A stretch of 56,500 nucleotides of DNA from Adiantum capillus-veneris (lineage: Eukaryota; Streptophyta; Polypodiopsida; Polypodiales; Pteridaceae): positions 88,266,525 through 88,323,024 of the forward strand of contig CM043958.1 of NCBI GenBank assembly GCA_014529385.2, read 5' to 3'. The notes under the pieces are model-generated. The model was given only the letters and a program-made list of their open reading frames with translations. It searched no databases and was not told the DNA's origin. The stretch's first letter is position 1. Each line of letters begins with the position of its first letter. Below, piece by piece: positions 29,561 to 42,477 of the stretch. A program made the translations under genes and the position numbers.

Positions 29561-31289
29561 CAAGAAAAGGGCTAATTTTTTTTCACCTTATTGGTACTAA
29601 TGATTTATTTATTGTAGGTGACAAGTGGAAAAAGCTAAGGATTATATGAAAGAACATCACATTTATGTAATTTTAATTTTTCAAGTGCTCTTTATGAGCT
29701 ATGATCATTTATCTCCGACTGGCCAATGTGTATTCACTTTTAGCATTCAAAAAATCTATAAATAAATTTGTGCCGAGGAAAATGCTCACTCTTGCACGGT
29801 GGGAGATTGCACCCAGTGTTTGTGTACTTCTTCTCTCCTTTCCTCTCTTTTCTCTCATCGTTCCGGTGTAGCACTCCACTCTAGGAGGTGCATCTGTATG
29901 TGTTCTCTTACTGTGTGTGTGTGTGTGTGTGTGTTCCTGTACGACTTTGATCATGTGTTGTGAGATTAGCTAGATATGTAGATTTTTTTGTTTTACGGCT
30001 TGTAGCATGTTATTTTTTGCATTTTATCAGAGCTAGCAAAATACTTTTGGCAATATGGACATCACAGTAACAAAGAGAATCATGACAACAATCATACCCT
30101 AGAGCTAAGCTTAATTATTTTGTATTCTATTAACAATGATCTTGTTGGTCAAATTCACTCTTTGTTTGTTTGTTTGTTTGTTTTTTTCTTCCTTCTTAGT
30201 TTGATCATTATGTAGTTTAGTTAAGCAAGACCACTTTGATTCACATATTAATTACGTCTTGTCAAGGATAGTTTAATTGGATCCTAGTTACACAAGCGAT
30301 TAATAACATGTAAAGTGATGGAAGGAGAAGAATAAAGAGAAATTTAAACACAGTGGGATTATGTACAAGATTTTAAGGAAAATTTTAGAACCATTAATAT
30401 CTAAGTGGTAAGAGGCAAGAGCTGGAGAAGAAGGAATAGGGATGAGATACGTATGGAGAATCACTCTTGACAAAAGAGTAGCAAAGGAAGAAAAATTAGA
30501 ATTCATTCGGTTATTTTGTTTGATTTCTTCTTCATCGCTCCCTCTCCTAGTGGGAAGAAACACCTACAAGAGTACTTATATATAGTAGTGCAAAGGGAAA
30601 AGGAACAGATTCGAAGCCTTTAGAAAAAAACCCCGAGAATTGAAAAGACCTATCGGTCCAATCTTGAGCTCAAAACCCCTCATTATTCATGAGGTGTTGA
30701 CATAAATTTCCTTAGTGGGAACCAATCCCAAGCGCCCATTGAGTATAGCTCGTAGTTGTGGCGTGCACAGACTTGGATGACCAACTAATCACAACCATGC
30801 AATCTTGTGTAGACCGTTCAGCAATCCCCCAACCCTCACCACCCACCAATCCCCTTGTCGATGCAAAGTCGGAGCCTCCAAATCACACCTACATTTTGAG
30901 CCACTTGAGCATAATCCAACACATACACACTCCAATTACCCGCAACCCCTCCTTTGGGACTATAATTTTTGCCCCCACCCCCGCAGACCATCCCAACCAC
31001 CATATTGCAGTCGAATGTGGCCGTGCAACTCCCATTTAGACCACTAGCCGCCGACTTTATTTTTCATTAGCATTTTTTTTACCTGCACTTTTTCGGCTTC
31101 GGATAGTAACGCATCTTTTCAATCTCTCTCGCACACTCACACACCTAGCAATAACTACTCAGAGGTGCTATGCACACCTTTTAGGCATCCAAAGTTGGCG
31201 AGCAACCACCCATTTCCATGTGCCATTCACTGCCATTGCACCTTTGGTTTTGTGTATCATTGAAAAGACCGCGACAAAAAAATAAATAA
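29561..31289. other. No recognisable gene
   Basis: Contains a (TG)n run at about 29913-29933 and a (GTTT)n run at about 30164-30184. ORFs here are short and without motifs. Confidence 0.4.
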
Positions 31290-31670
31290 AATCGTTAAGA
31301 TGCAAGGTGGATGCAAGATATCCCACTACAGGATAATGTAAATCTTGTAAAAACTTTCAAGGACTTGTATCAAAGGTAAGAATCAAGTATAAACAATTAT
31401 ATTTCATAAAGCTCTAAGATTTCTTTCAAATGTTCATAAGTTTTAAGTGTATGCATACTTTGAGTCAAGCTTGTCGTAGCTTAATCTCTCAAGCATCTAG
31501 TAGACCTTGCCAATCTACTATGAAAGCTCTATGAAAGATGATCAGGGCTAAGTAAAGACGTGTTTGTGATAGTCAACCTTCCATGAACCAAGTGGAGTTA
31601 GCCATAACTATGAAAGAATGTCGACGCGGTAAAAAAGGGTCCTCTACCCAAAGCTATAGGACTAGAAACG
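31290..31670 (+). pseudogene. 3' remnant of a gypsy pol gene (chromodomain tail and UTR)
   Basis: AGATGCAAGGTGGATGCAAG at about 31299 and the following text match the chromodomain end of gypsy B at about 50089-50160 (DARWMQ against DARWIQ, then a Val-Asn-Leu-Val-like tail). Downstream, GGTAAAAAAGGGTCCTCTACCCA near 31630 matches the B 3' UTR at about 50417. The piece is a truncated relative of B. Confidence 0.55.
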
Positions 31671-32264
31671 ACTTTATTCATGCATATTAATTTCTACCTT
31701 CTAAAAGTATTCTCCACCTTAATTTGGCCACTTAAGTCTAGGAAAAATAAAACGCGAACAACTAAAATTAAATAAGTATTGATGGACCAACCCGGTCAAG
31801 GCTTGGGACCAAAAGACAGAAAGTCAATTAAAGAGCAAGTGTAAATGTTATTTAGTTATCTCATTCATAGGTACATGTCAAGGAAGGATTAATATATCCT
31901 TAGAAGCCTTGAGATGAATTCATTACCCACACCAACATCGTTGGAGGGCGTTGGTATATGCATTGCTTCTACAATGGAGGGAGACTCAATTTTTTTAAAG
32001 ATCAAAGTTTAAAATATCGATGTGACATGTATACCAACATTTATACCGATGCGTATACCAACGCTAATCTTAAGACAAAACCTATAGGTTCATTTCCGTA
32101 TTTTTTCCTCATTTTCTTGCTTCTTCTCCTTGCTCCTCTGTTGTATTTCTCCTTCATATCTACAAATCTACCACGTTAGGCCTCACCTAGCTTTGGATTT
32201 CCACTCACACACCCTCTTGCAATGAAAATATATGCTTTTTTTTGGGTTTTATATTAGATTAATT
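31671..32264. other. No recognisable gene
   Basis: May include further decayed sequence of the gypsy relative just upstream, but I see no LTR boundary. Confidence 0.35.
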
Positions 32265-32298
32265 TTGTATTTGTGTGTGTGTGTGTGTGCATAACATA

Positions 32299-32335
<37 letters not shown>

Positions 32336-32415
32336 CTCGTAGGTTTTGTTTCAATCCCCCAAGCTATTTGTGCTCACATTGGCTGAATTTGAGTGCTCTT
32401 TTTTTTCCCTGCGCG

Positions 32416-32462
<47 letters not shown>

Positions 32463-32569
32463 GCACAGGCATGCACATAAACACAAAAGAAATATATACA
32501 AAAAAAGAGCACTCAACTTCGGCCAATGTGAGCACAAATAGCTTGGGGGATTGAAACAAAACCTACAAG

Positions 32570-32628
<59 letters not shown>

Positions 32629-32640
32629 TACACACATAAT
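32265..32640. repeat. GT/CA-bounded inverted repeat
   Basis: Arm about 32330-32405 (AGGTTTTGTTTCAATCCCCC..., GTGCTCACATTGGC..., GAGTGCTC then poly-T) is reverse-complemented at about 32500-32575. Outside are (GT)n (32272-32334) and (CA)n (32569-32627); between the arms are (GC)n (32411-32423) and (AC)n (to about 32458). Confidence 0.88.
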
Positions 32641-34914
32641 CACACACACATGTACATAAACACAAATGAAATATACACATACACATATTCGCACATAATT
32701 ATACACACTACGTGCACACACACATTTTCAAATAAAATGTTATAATGAATTAAAAAAAGTTAAATTAAATTTGACATTTTTAATTTTGACATAAATGTTA
32801 CCATAAACAAACTATTATATTGAAATTTGTTATCATATATATTTAGTCTGAGAAAGAAAATTTGTTAACTTGTTTTGGTTTAGATTTACTTATAATTAGT
32901 TTATTTATATTTATGCAATTTTATTTTAATTTTATGCGTACTTTTAAGTCGTGACCTGTCGTAGGTCAAATTGTTAATTATGTTAGTAACGTAGGGTTAC
33001 CAAATGCAAAGTGGTTGTAAATGTTAGTGTTAGAATGCTTTAGGTTAAAGATCGATATAGTTATAGGTTATAATGCTAGGGTCTAATTTGACCATCTTCA
33101 TCCGTTTAGAACTTGCCGGTTATTTAGATTATTAGGATTTGGCCACCTTAATCCGTTTACAACTTTCCATTTAGGCTAGATTATTAGGGTTTGGCCATCT
33201 TATAGTTTGGCTATTAAAAGTTGGCCCTGTAAAGCTAGTTCAACTTGGCTGCTATAAAATGGTGTTTGGCCGCATTGATTTGGCTATTTCAATATGTTAA
33301 GGGTAGGCTGCGGTTAAGGATTAGCAGCTTTTACTTTGGCCGCTAATAGTTGGTGGTCCATATTTGATTGTTTAATTCTCACTTAGGGCTAGCCCTCATG
33401 GTTAGCGGCTTTTGGTTTGGCTCCTAGGATTTTTAGAGTTTTAGAGGGTTGGTGGCTTTTGGTTGGCTGGTCTAAATTGGCTTAGGTTTTGTTGATCGCT
33501 CTAAACCCACTTAGTGTTAGAAGCGACTTTCAATCAACTTAGCTGATAAACAAACTGACATGTTGTATTGAAAAATTGATGAAAACCTAGAGAAAAAGCA
33601 TCTTGTTAGTGGGTCGCCACGACGGACGTCTGTAGCATATAGCTATCTGGCACTAACATAATGTCAATACTAAGGAAAGCGACTTGGATGGGCCACATAG
33701 GCTCTTTGAGGATGTCAATGAAGTGAACCTACAAAATGAAGCTATATCTAGCACTAGTAAATCTATCATTCTCTAGTCTAGCAAACTGCCTATGTCTTGT
33801 CTCACCACTCTCGCTTGTCACGCCATTTCAACACTCAAACAAAGTACAAGGAGGTCTAAGATACCTAGGGACACTACCGTATCAAGTTTGGTTGCAATCC
33901 GACAAGGATCTAAAAACTACAACATAACATACTAGAAAGGTCGCTCTATGGTCTAGGAACACTCTCCTATGGTTGAAACATCAAAAATGACCATTAACAC
34001 ACTCAAAATAACATATTTATCTCACAGACAAGTAGCCATGAACCACACAAAATCGACAATGATTACACTTAAATTGAAGAGCATTAGACAAGGAACACAA
34101 TGTAATAAACAAAATTGAATTTGGATTACCAAAGATCAAGAAAAATGGATTACAAAGTGCGAGAGTGTAGACTCTCTCAATCGTACGGTCAAAAGATTGA
34201 AAATCTTGATAATGATAATGTCTCCTTTCCCACTTACAAAAATTAGACTTTATACCTAGGGCTTCTCTTGGCCAAGGGCCCTAATTTACAAGGCTCAGAC
34301 TCAAAATCAAGCTTTACAACTTAGATTTTACATAGGCTGGCTCAGAGATCATTGGCCAAAATTAGAGATTCTCATATAATTACAAGGCCTCCCGGAAAAA
34401 TAACGATGAGACATAGAAAATTTGTGGCTTCATGATAAAGGGGTCGACTAGGAGGACGTCCATCTAGTAAATCTGCCAACATTTTTCCCTTCTTAGTCTT
34501 TGCACGCCGTTGTGTAAGCTTTTTCTTTGTCTTTCGCTTTGTCTTTGGTAGAAATTGGTCTTCATGTTGATTTGCTTGAGTCTTTAGTGATCAAAGGCCC
34601 TTTGATTCTTGTGTCTCCATGATGTGTCTAAATTTCTCTGCTCAAACCTCTATCTTTGTATGTTTGGACTGCCAAATCCTTGAATGGATTGTTCATTAGT
34701 GTGCTCTGATAGGCAATATATTGGGGGGTAGATCCTTTGGGATGGGATTGAAGATGGTAGAATCCATGTCAAAGAAACCTTTCATGAATGCCTCTTCAAA
34801 CGTCTGCAGATAATGTGAGGGTAGAAACATGACTCTGGAAAACAACCCCATGATGACATTATAGCTGTTTCTATACTCCAAGATATATACATACATATAT
34901 GATTTAAAAAGTAA
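32641..34914. other. No recognisable gene
   Basis: AT-rich. Between about 33120 and 33480 a TTTGGCY / GGCTNCTA-type word recurs about a dozen times without fixed period. ORFs are under 70 codons and lack motifs. Confidence 0.4.
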
Positions 34915-34919
34915 TAAGA

Positions 34920-35086
34920 TGTTGGAGCTATATATGTCTCATTCTACTCAACTTGGTCTCACGTATGTATATGCATCTTGTCCTCAATATGAATTAGTTT
35001 TTGGGAGCATACATGGTGTGTCTCTTGTCTCGTCTCTCTCCATATCACTCTCTCTTTCTCTCTACATCTCAACATGGTATCAGAGC
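34920..35086 (+). repeat. 5' LTR of copia A and primer site
   Basis: 155-bp LTR; the initiator-Met primer site TGGTATCAGAGC follows with no spacer. Confidence 0.92.
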
Positions 35087-35814
35087 AGGAACAATCATGC
35101 GATTATTCAACTCATGGTGATGAAACAGATTATGTGTATGCGGTTTGCTCGTAAGATTCATAATTTCTCCAAATTTTATTTTTGTGCATTGATTCTTGTT
35201 AACCCATGATTATTTTGTGTTAAAAAGAATATGATTAGTGTTTTGTGCAATGGTTATTGCTAATCGATGTGGTGAATTGTTGATTACATTTACTTGTTGA
35301 TTTGTATTTTGACACCCTCAACTTTGTCTCAATTTTTGAGGATCTTCTACTCAAAGTTTACAGAAACATGAAAGAACAATGGAGCTAATCTCAATTGCAC
35401 TTTCATCTAAAACTCATTCGTCTACTTGTGCTCTTCGATTTGAGTTTGGGTTTGCAGTAAACAGAGTTTGCAGCAGAAAGTTATGCTGTTTTTACAACAA
35501 TCGAGCTTGATACAGGTTTCGTCTTCGTGAAGCATCTGTGATTGTTTTGCTATTTTTAGCATCAAATTTTTTGATCAAATTTAGCGTATTGTGGCCATCA
35601 ATTTTGTGTCTCACGTCACTCTATTTTAAGGACTCTTTTATTATTGACATCTCCTTTCGCTTGTTTTTTGGGTGCCGTCTCTCTTCATCTTTGAACTTTT
35701 GAAGATTGAAAAATTACGACTGTGATATTATTCTCTCGTTCTTAGTCGTGGCCTTCACCATATATGGTGTGCAAATTTTGCGATCTTATCTTATACGTCT
35801 TCTCGCAATCGGAT

Positions 35815-37186
35815 ATGGCTATGACTATTTTTGTCAATGGTTTTCCTTCTGGCTAACGTTCTGTTCCTCCTTTTGAAGGCCTAGGATTTCTTATTTGGAA
35901 AGCGAAGATGCTCTTAATTCTTGAAGGTGATGAACTCTTGGATAATATTCTTGGAAATCATGTATGCCTGTCTCAGCCTATTGATCCAGATCATGATAAC
36001 ATTCTTGTCACTGAAGCACTTGTATTTGAATAGTGGCATCTGCATATACGGATTGGGAGAGACGTGATAAAGCAGCTCATTGGTACATGATTTTTTCTCT
36101 CATTGATTCTCTTCTACTTGATGTGTATGAACTTCCTACTTTCCACGACGTATGGAAGTACCTTATTGCAAACTTTCAGAAGAAATCTGTCACTTACCAA
36201 GTTACAATATGAAGTTGGTACTGCTATGACGGGACATATTGAACCTTTCAAATCTATTACTAATTAGCTTGCTGTTGTCGATGATCCTGTCCCCAAAAAC
36301 AATTGATTACACTTCTCCTTGATACGATGAGGACTCTTCCTATGATAACATTGTTACCATTCTTTCTAACAAGGATGGTCTTGATTTCAACCAAACTTGC
36401 ATATCTTTGATTGAATACTCTCAATGTCAAGAACAACGTAATGCTAGTCATAATGCAGCTATGATTTCATAAGAGGAGACTAAGTCACAACAGATGGAAC
36501 GTGCTTTTTATGCTCAAAGGCATCCATTTCGACGAGGAAACTCCAAAGGTGGAATCCCAGTAATATTTTCTCTCATCTCAAATTTCCTAATAAGCACTGC
36601 TCTTACTGCAACAAAACTGGCCATGCTGAAGATGATTGTTGGGCACGTCAATATGATGAAGAACAAAATATTACCACTAAATATATTTGAATACTCTCCT
36701 TATTCTTATGAATATTGTGGATGATCTCATCATCCCAGTAACGTGCTATAAGCATCGATTTGAAAAAAGATTGTAATAGAGCATATGCTAAACAATATTA
36801 CCACTAAACAACCACGTTTATCTAGAGATTTTTCTTCTTCTTGTAAATACAATGGACGATCTGATCATCCCACTCATATGTGCTATAAGCGTCAATTCGA
36901 CACATATCATAATAGAGCATATGCTAATGAACATAATAACAATATTGTACCAGAAACAAACTGCATCTTATGTTCGGTTGCTCCAGATAGAATACTTCAT
37001 GTACGTGATGGTTCACTTTTTATTATTGATTCTGGTGCTATAGAAAATATGACATTTCAGTCTAAGTGGCTCCATAACTATCATCCACTATCAACTCAAG
37101 GTGTTGTTTTTCTTGCAGATGACATGACTTGTCAAGTAAAGGGTATTGAAGATTTATATCTTGTTACCTTATCTTCTTGCACTTGA
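35815..37186 (+). pseudogene. Copia A gag, zinc knuckle and protease
   Basis: Broken frames from about 35815 read as copia gag (PFEGLGFLIWKAKM, then EGDELLDNILG). A knuckle CSYCNKTGHAEDDC is at about 36597-36640, partly repeated in decayed form near 36720 and 36850-36890 (a CKYN..DHPTHMC-like knuckle). The protease at 37015-37186 has FIIDSGAIENMTF (D-S-G). Many stops. Confidence 0.75.
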
Positions 37187-37389
37187 GATTTGTGAGCAGT
37201 ACTACATGTTCCAGATCTTCACTGTAATCTTCTTTCGATTGCTAGACTTGTTGATCTTGGTCTTTTTATTGGATTTGATCATACCAAATGCCGCATTGAG
37301 AAAGATGAATAGATTATAGCCACTGCTTCTTGAAACGGTAATCTATTTGAACTATCTCTCAATGATGCTGTAGAAAATGTTGTCACTGC

Positions 37390-37834
37390 TCCAGGTAATC
37401 ATGATTGCAAGATATGGCATCACTGCTTTGCTCATGTTGATTTATCAAAACTCTTTGATCTTCATTGTCGTGATCTTGTTAGTGGCATGGATCTTAAAAC
37501 TCATCCTCATATAGAAATTTGTGAGTTTTGTGTTCTTAGGAAACATAATCGTAAACCCTTTACTCTCTCAAATACAACTCATTCTCATAATATATTGAAT
37601 CTTGTGCATACTAATATAAGTGGACCTCTACCTTCTTTGAGATTACCATATCGTTACTTCATTACGTTTATTGATGATTACTCAGGGTGCACCACTATTT
37701 TTTTTCTTAGACAAAGATCTAAGGCCTTATCTCTCTTCAAACAATTCCACAAGGCTGTGGAACTTCAAACTGGTTGTGTCCTCAAGAAGCTTTGTAATTA
37801 TAATGGAGATGAATATGTTTCTCGAGAGTTTGCA
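37390..37834 (+). pseudogene. Copia A integrase, N-terminal part
   Basis: GAG-pre-integrase text (WHHCFAHVDLSKL, CEFCVLRKHNRKPF) gives the H-C-C zinc site, followed by the catalytic core (FITFIDDYSGCTTIFF, later YNGDEYVSREF). It stops at the gypsy B insertion and resumes at 52707. Confidence 0.8.
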
Positions 37835-38109
37835 TGTCATAAAAATCTAATATCTCACCAACCCAAATAATTTTCTCATATTAAACTGATCCTTTAATGT
37901 GGGAGAATAGACGGGAACAAGGGTTAGAATATAGACATGTGCTTTCGGGTCTATCTCAACACGAGGCCAATGGTAAAGTGACCCAAATGAGAGATGATCT
38001 GTCAAAGAGCAAGGTTAGCTAATGGAGCTTAAATAACTTAGGGTCATCTTCATTAAAGACCTCTAAATGTTAGTGTTAAAAGTCCTTTGACCTTAGGTAA
38101 GCTAGGGTT

Positions 38110-38345
38110 GAGCTTGAGGTGGGAACCCGGCCCAAGCTTGAGGTGCTTGAGGACTAAGGTGCTTGAGGTGCTTGAGGTGCTTGTTGTGCTTGCTGACTAA
38201 GGTGCTTGAGGTGCTTTTCGTGCTTACTGACTAAGATGCTTGAGGTGCTTGTCGTGCTTGCCGACTACGGAGCTTGAGGTGATTGTGGGAACACTACCCA
38301 AGCTTGAGGTTCTTTGTCATGCTTGCTGACTAAGGTGCTTGAGGG
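38110..38345. repeat. Minisatellite in gypsy B LTR
   Basis: Irregular array of AAGGTGCTTGAGGTGCTTG with T(G/C)GTGCTTGCTGACT variants; the equivalent array at about 51270-51530 differs in unit number and order. Confidence 0.8.
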
Positions 38346-38746
38346 TAAGGTGTGAAAAAGTCAAATCCCATCCCTACAAGATAGGGGCGGAGCCCTAAAG
38401 CTAGGGGGATGAGAGAGAATACACACACACTCACACAAGGAAAGCTTGGTACAAAGAAAGCATGTAGGACACTTGTCAAGTTCCTCCTCATGTTGCCCTC
38501 GCCTATTGGTTAGACTCCCAAGGGATCCAATGATAATTTAAAAGATTTAATTGTTTTTGTATTTATCAAGTCCTCTCTCTCAAAGGGGAAAGGGGGACAC
38601 TTGTCCCAAGACTACCCTTGTTGCTTGTGATGCATCCTGCAGGTGATTGGACAGTCTTGCAGGGGTCCAATGAGCTTCAAGCTTGAGCTACAAGGCGGGG
38701 TCGACCAAAGCAAGAAGGGGGATAGCTTGGGGGGTATACTCTCCCA

Positions 38747-38749
<3 letters not shown>

Positions 38750-38815
<66 letters not shown>
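38750..38815. repeat. (CA)n expansion, second CA site of the 5' LTR
   Basis: About 32 CA units where the 3' LTR has only CCCACACACTCTCACACACA (52006-52025). Confidence 0.9.
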
Positions 38816-38818
<3 letters not shown>

Positions 38819-39899
38819 CATTGTGTGAAGTGCAAAGTGCAAGAGCTCCATCTTCTTCTCCAAGCTAGTAGAGAAGTTGAGAGCCTACACCAACACTCTT
38901 GGCTATGGAATAAAAATCAAACCAAGAGCCATGCTTCAATGCTTAAGATTTCCATCTTCTCCATCTTCATTACTATGCTATTATGTATGCTAGCAAGAAG
39001 AGTGATAATAAGTGAGGAACTATTTCTTTCTCCTATGGAATGTTTCTTCTTCCTCTTCCCTCCCTAATTCCCCGCTAGCTCTCTCCACCTTCGAAGGTGT
39101 TTGAGGCCTTGGGATAGTTAATGCTTTTCGTAAATTTTATGTTATGCTTGTGATGCATGAAGCTTTCCATATTCATTGCATCACCTAGGTTGCAAGGAAC
39201 ACAAAGATTGTATTGTACCAAGTCTCTCTTGATGGGAGAACCTATAATACAAATGTCTATTGGAGGGGGGACCCACTCCACATAAATTCGGTCCTCGAAT
39301 GTTGTCATGTTCTCTAACTCTTTCTTGCAAAAGTATTGTCATGCCAAGTTAACTAAGTGCTATGTTTATGTGATACCATCAATTAAGTTTACCCTCTATG
39401 CCCACAAAGTAATCTCACAAAAGTGCTTTATTGAATTTCCTAATTCTGCTACTCTCAAAGTTCATAGGCCAGTTCCATTACATTGGTATTAGAGCATTTG
39501 GTTTCTCTTTTCTTGCTTAAGAAGAGAGGTACTTAAGAAGCCTATTAATGGTTGATTTTTTTAATTATATTAGGGTAAGTGGGGCTGGGATCTATTATCG
39601 GTTTTATTCAGCCCACTATGTGGGATATGGTGCACACCTCCTCAGGAGCTTTGGTCCTAATAATGGAGTCTTTCTAGACTTGCCTACGACTTTACCGTTA
39701 TTCAGCCATAAGAAGTCCAAAAGGAGCTAGCCCTCGACAATTCTACAATATTATACCCACTCCACTACTCTCTATAATTAACTAATTTGAGCCGTGGGTG
39801 TAGATACCTTAGTGCTGATTTTCAAAGGCTAAGAGGAGTAGTAACTAAGGTTTTGAATTGCCAAAGCATACACTAAGTAAGTACACAAATTTTGTTAAC

Positions 39900-41133
39900 A
39901 TGACTGATAATAACCAAGAGAGTAGAATGAACATTGATAACTGTGATTCTGCACATGAAGGTGCTGATGATGATGTCCCCATGTTTGTCAATTATCTTGT
40001 TACTAGGTTGTAGCAAGCTATGGGCAACCGTGCTTTGCAAGCCGAAGTTACTCAACAACTTTGCGCTTATGAGATTTCCCTTTCTCTCCAAGAGGAGAGA
40101 GAGCTTAGGAGCCCTCTTGATGAGACCCCCAAAAGAAGACTCTCTCCCATACGAGAGGAGGAATCCAAAGAGCAAGAAAGTAATTAAACTTTAAGTTCCT
40201 GTGAAGATGTGGCTCCACAAAGACGGCAGTCTAGACGATCGCCAACTCCTCCCAAGAGGAAACGTTCAACCCATAGTCCTTCTCCTCATCACTCCAAATG
40301 GGAAGAGAGGAAACAAAGGAAGAAAAGGGCAAGAAAGAGGTCAACCTCTTGTCCTTCTTCTTCACCTTCCTCCTCTTCCAATGAAAGCTATGGCTATTTT
40401 ACTAGAGAATACAAGAGGGAGTACATCGCAAATCATACCCTGCACGGCGAAGGTCACAAAAGCTCAAGAAGGTCAAAGAGGGAGGAAAGAGTATCTCTTT
40501 TCTCACCTATGATGGCACCTTTGGTGCTACGGACAAAGTGTTGGCCTTCATCCAACAATTTGATGCGGCTTTTGGAGACGAAGGCTTCACAGAGTCCTCC
40601 AAGCTACACCATGTAGCTATGCACTTTCAAAAATTGGCTCGTCAATGTTAAGTATGGAGCCTGATTCGCTCGCCGAAAACCAAAATTTTCACGGCAAAAT
40701 ATTCCTTTTTGTCGAAATATTATGGCCAGACGGTGATCGAAAGTGGTTGAAAAACGGCCGGTCATTTGGCCTGGACAAATTCAACAGCCGATGGCCAATT
40801 TCAAAGGCGGACTTGTCTTCTCAAGGGCAGCCACACATGGGCAGATTGGAGGGTCGGATTTGGACTTGTCTACACAAGGGCGGCTACACACGGCTGCCTC
40901 TCATGAGAGAGGACAACCCTTTTGGCCTATAAAAGGAGGCCATTTCTACACACATTTTGGTGTGTGAAGTTGATGCAACAAGGTGGGTGTGAGGAGGTGA
41001 GAGTGAAGCAAGGCAAAAGCTCTATTAAGGGTATAATCCTTTGTAACTTACTTCTTGTTTGAAGTACTAAAGCCAATGAGTGGTTGCTTTTCCGTGGATG
41101 TAGCCCACATTGGGTGAACCACGTATACCATGT

Positions 41134-41175
<42 letters not shown>

Positions 41176-41830
41176 AAGTAAACTACTCATTCATCTACTT
41201 AGCTACATACTATTTCCTAACAGTCAATGGTGGGCTAGCCTTCATGGCAACGGTGAAGCCCCAAAGACATGGAAAAGTCTATGAGTTTCCATCATGAAGA
41301 AATTCCTTGCAAGCGATGCAAAGGACAAAGTTCTCATTGAATGGTGTAGTTTGAAGCTTCTGTCTCATGAGTCTATCCACAAATATGTAGACCAGTTTGG
41401 GAATTTACATCTATTGTCTTTCAAAAGATTGACTTTGCCGAGCAAAAGGAACAATTCTGCGGATTACATGAAGAGATGGCCGAGTATGTCAACTGCCAAT
41501 GGCCTAGTTCTATCACCGAAGTAATCCACCACAACATGGTTGCTTCGCGGATCAATTTCAACAAGGGGCTAGACGGAATGTCAAGCCCATGGAAAACAAA
41601 GACAAAATGATTCAAAGGGGAAAACCAATGCCCAAAATTCTTTCCAAGGCAATTCCAACAACAACAACAACAACAATTGGTCCAAGGAGAAGGGAGTTTA
41701 CAAAGGTAAAAACAAACTCTATCCTAAAGAGCTTGAAGCTTTTTGTAAGGACCATAAGTGTTTTGAGTGTGGGGACAAGGACATGGCTATCGTTCTTGTC
41801 CCAAGAGAAATGCTCGCAATGAGACTCCTA
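39900..41830 (+). pseudogene. Gypsy B gag, split by solo LTR C
   Basis: The ATG at 39900 starts MTDNNQES. Stops at about 40012 and 40186 and frame changes follow. A Ser/Arg/Lys-rich stretch (SRRSPTPPKRKR) lies near 40220-40400, then capsid text (FLTYDGTFGATDKV..FIQQFDAAFGDEGF) to 40645. The capsid resumes at 41223 after the solo LTR (WWASLHGNGEAPKTW) and ends with a frameshifted knuckle beginning CFECGDK near 41755. Confidence 0.75.
40646..41222 (+). repeat. Solo LTR C inside gypsy B gag
   Basis: TGTTAAGTATGG...TTTCCTAACA, 577 bp, flanked by identical 5-mers GTCAA (40641-40645, 41223-41227). It has a TATA box (CCTATAAAAGGAGG near 40925) and a (CT)n run at 41133-41170. The gag reading frame joins cleanly across it. 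It belongs to none of the other LTR families here. It arose by insertion followed by LTR-LTR recombination. Confidence 0.92.
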
Positions 41831-41904
41831 GAGCTTCCACCATCAAAGCTCCAAAAGAGGATGCTCATTGCAAAGGTTCACTCTCTCTTATGCTTGGGGA
41901 AAGG

Positions 41905-42300
41905 TAAGGGAGCATGATGCCTTCATCTTGTTTGACCCTGTCTCTACTCCCAACTTCATATCAACGGAGTTGGCCACCAAGTTAGCATTCAATCTTTTGA
42001 GATGGGAGATGCTGTAACAGTCGACACTGCTTTCAAGAGGCAGAAAGCCTCCGTTACTCCCTTGATTGGGAAGTTGAGGCTTCATGTCCAAAGCTATTTT
42101 GACAAAAAGACTTTTTCATCTCTCCTCTCCAACATGAGGATGCTATCCTAGGGGCACCATGGTTCAACCGTATGGCTGCCAACTTGAAGTTCCCTGAAAG
42201 GAGAATCTACTTCACCTATAGGGGAAAGAACATGTATATAGATACTAGTGAGTTTGGTCATACTATACCACTTGTAAATCCTCCCGCTTTTGATAAAGCA
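41905..42300 (+). pseudogene. Gypsy B protease
   Basis: Text HDAFILFDPVSTPNFIS matches the retropepsin active-site region with FDPVS in place of D-S/T-G; a late ILGAPWFNRM block is near 42150. Frames are broken. Confidence 0.6.
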
Positions 42301-42477
42301 TTGAAGAGCTCCGTTTTTGCATACATGATTTTGTCAAAGAGTCCCTAAAAGGTCCAATGTTTCATCAAATGTAAATGGTAGGAGTCAAGAAGAGTTAGAC
42401 TTGTCTAATTTTCTAAAAGGATTCCAAGATGTGTTCATCGATGATATCCCTATGGACTTATCTCCAAAATAAGGGCA

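Larger units (their letters stand above)
37835..39482 (+). repeat. 5' LTR of gypsy B
   Basis: Contains a 30-40-bp minisatellite (units GTGCTTGAGG..GTGCTTGCTGACTAAG) at about 38110-38345 and a long (CA)n run at about 38750-38815. Confidence 0.9.

Noticed and set aside
30758-31047. 93-codon Pro/His-rich + strand ORF
   Set aside because: Two overlapping frames give similar low-complexity products, with no motif and no conserved neighbour.
32275-32745. Cys-Val and His-Thr repeat ORFs
   Set aside because: Translation of GT/CA microsatellites; the matching ends on both strands come from the inverted repeat, not from a gene. Similar ORFs at 38612-38868 and 51542-51736 are also microsatellite.
33000-33500. 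Possible minisatellite of TTTGGCY words
   Set aside because: The word recurs without fixed period or alignable unit, so I do not call it a tandem repeat.
38110-38345. CRISPR-like array
   Set aside because: Units are directly adjacent, unequal and lack unique spacers; this is a minisatellite in an LTR of a plant nuclear genome.
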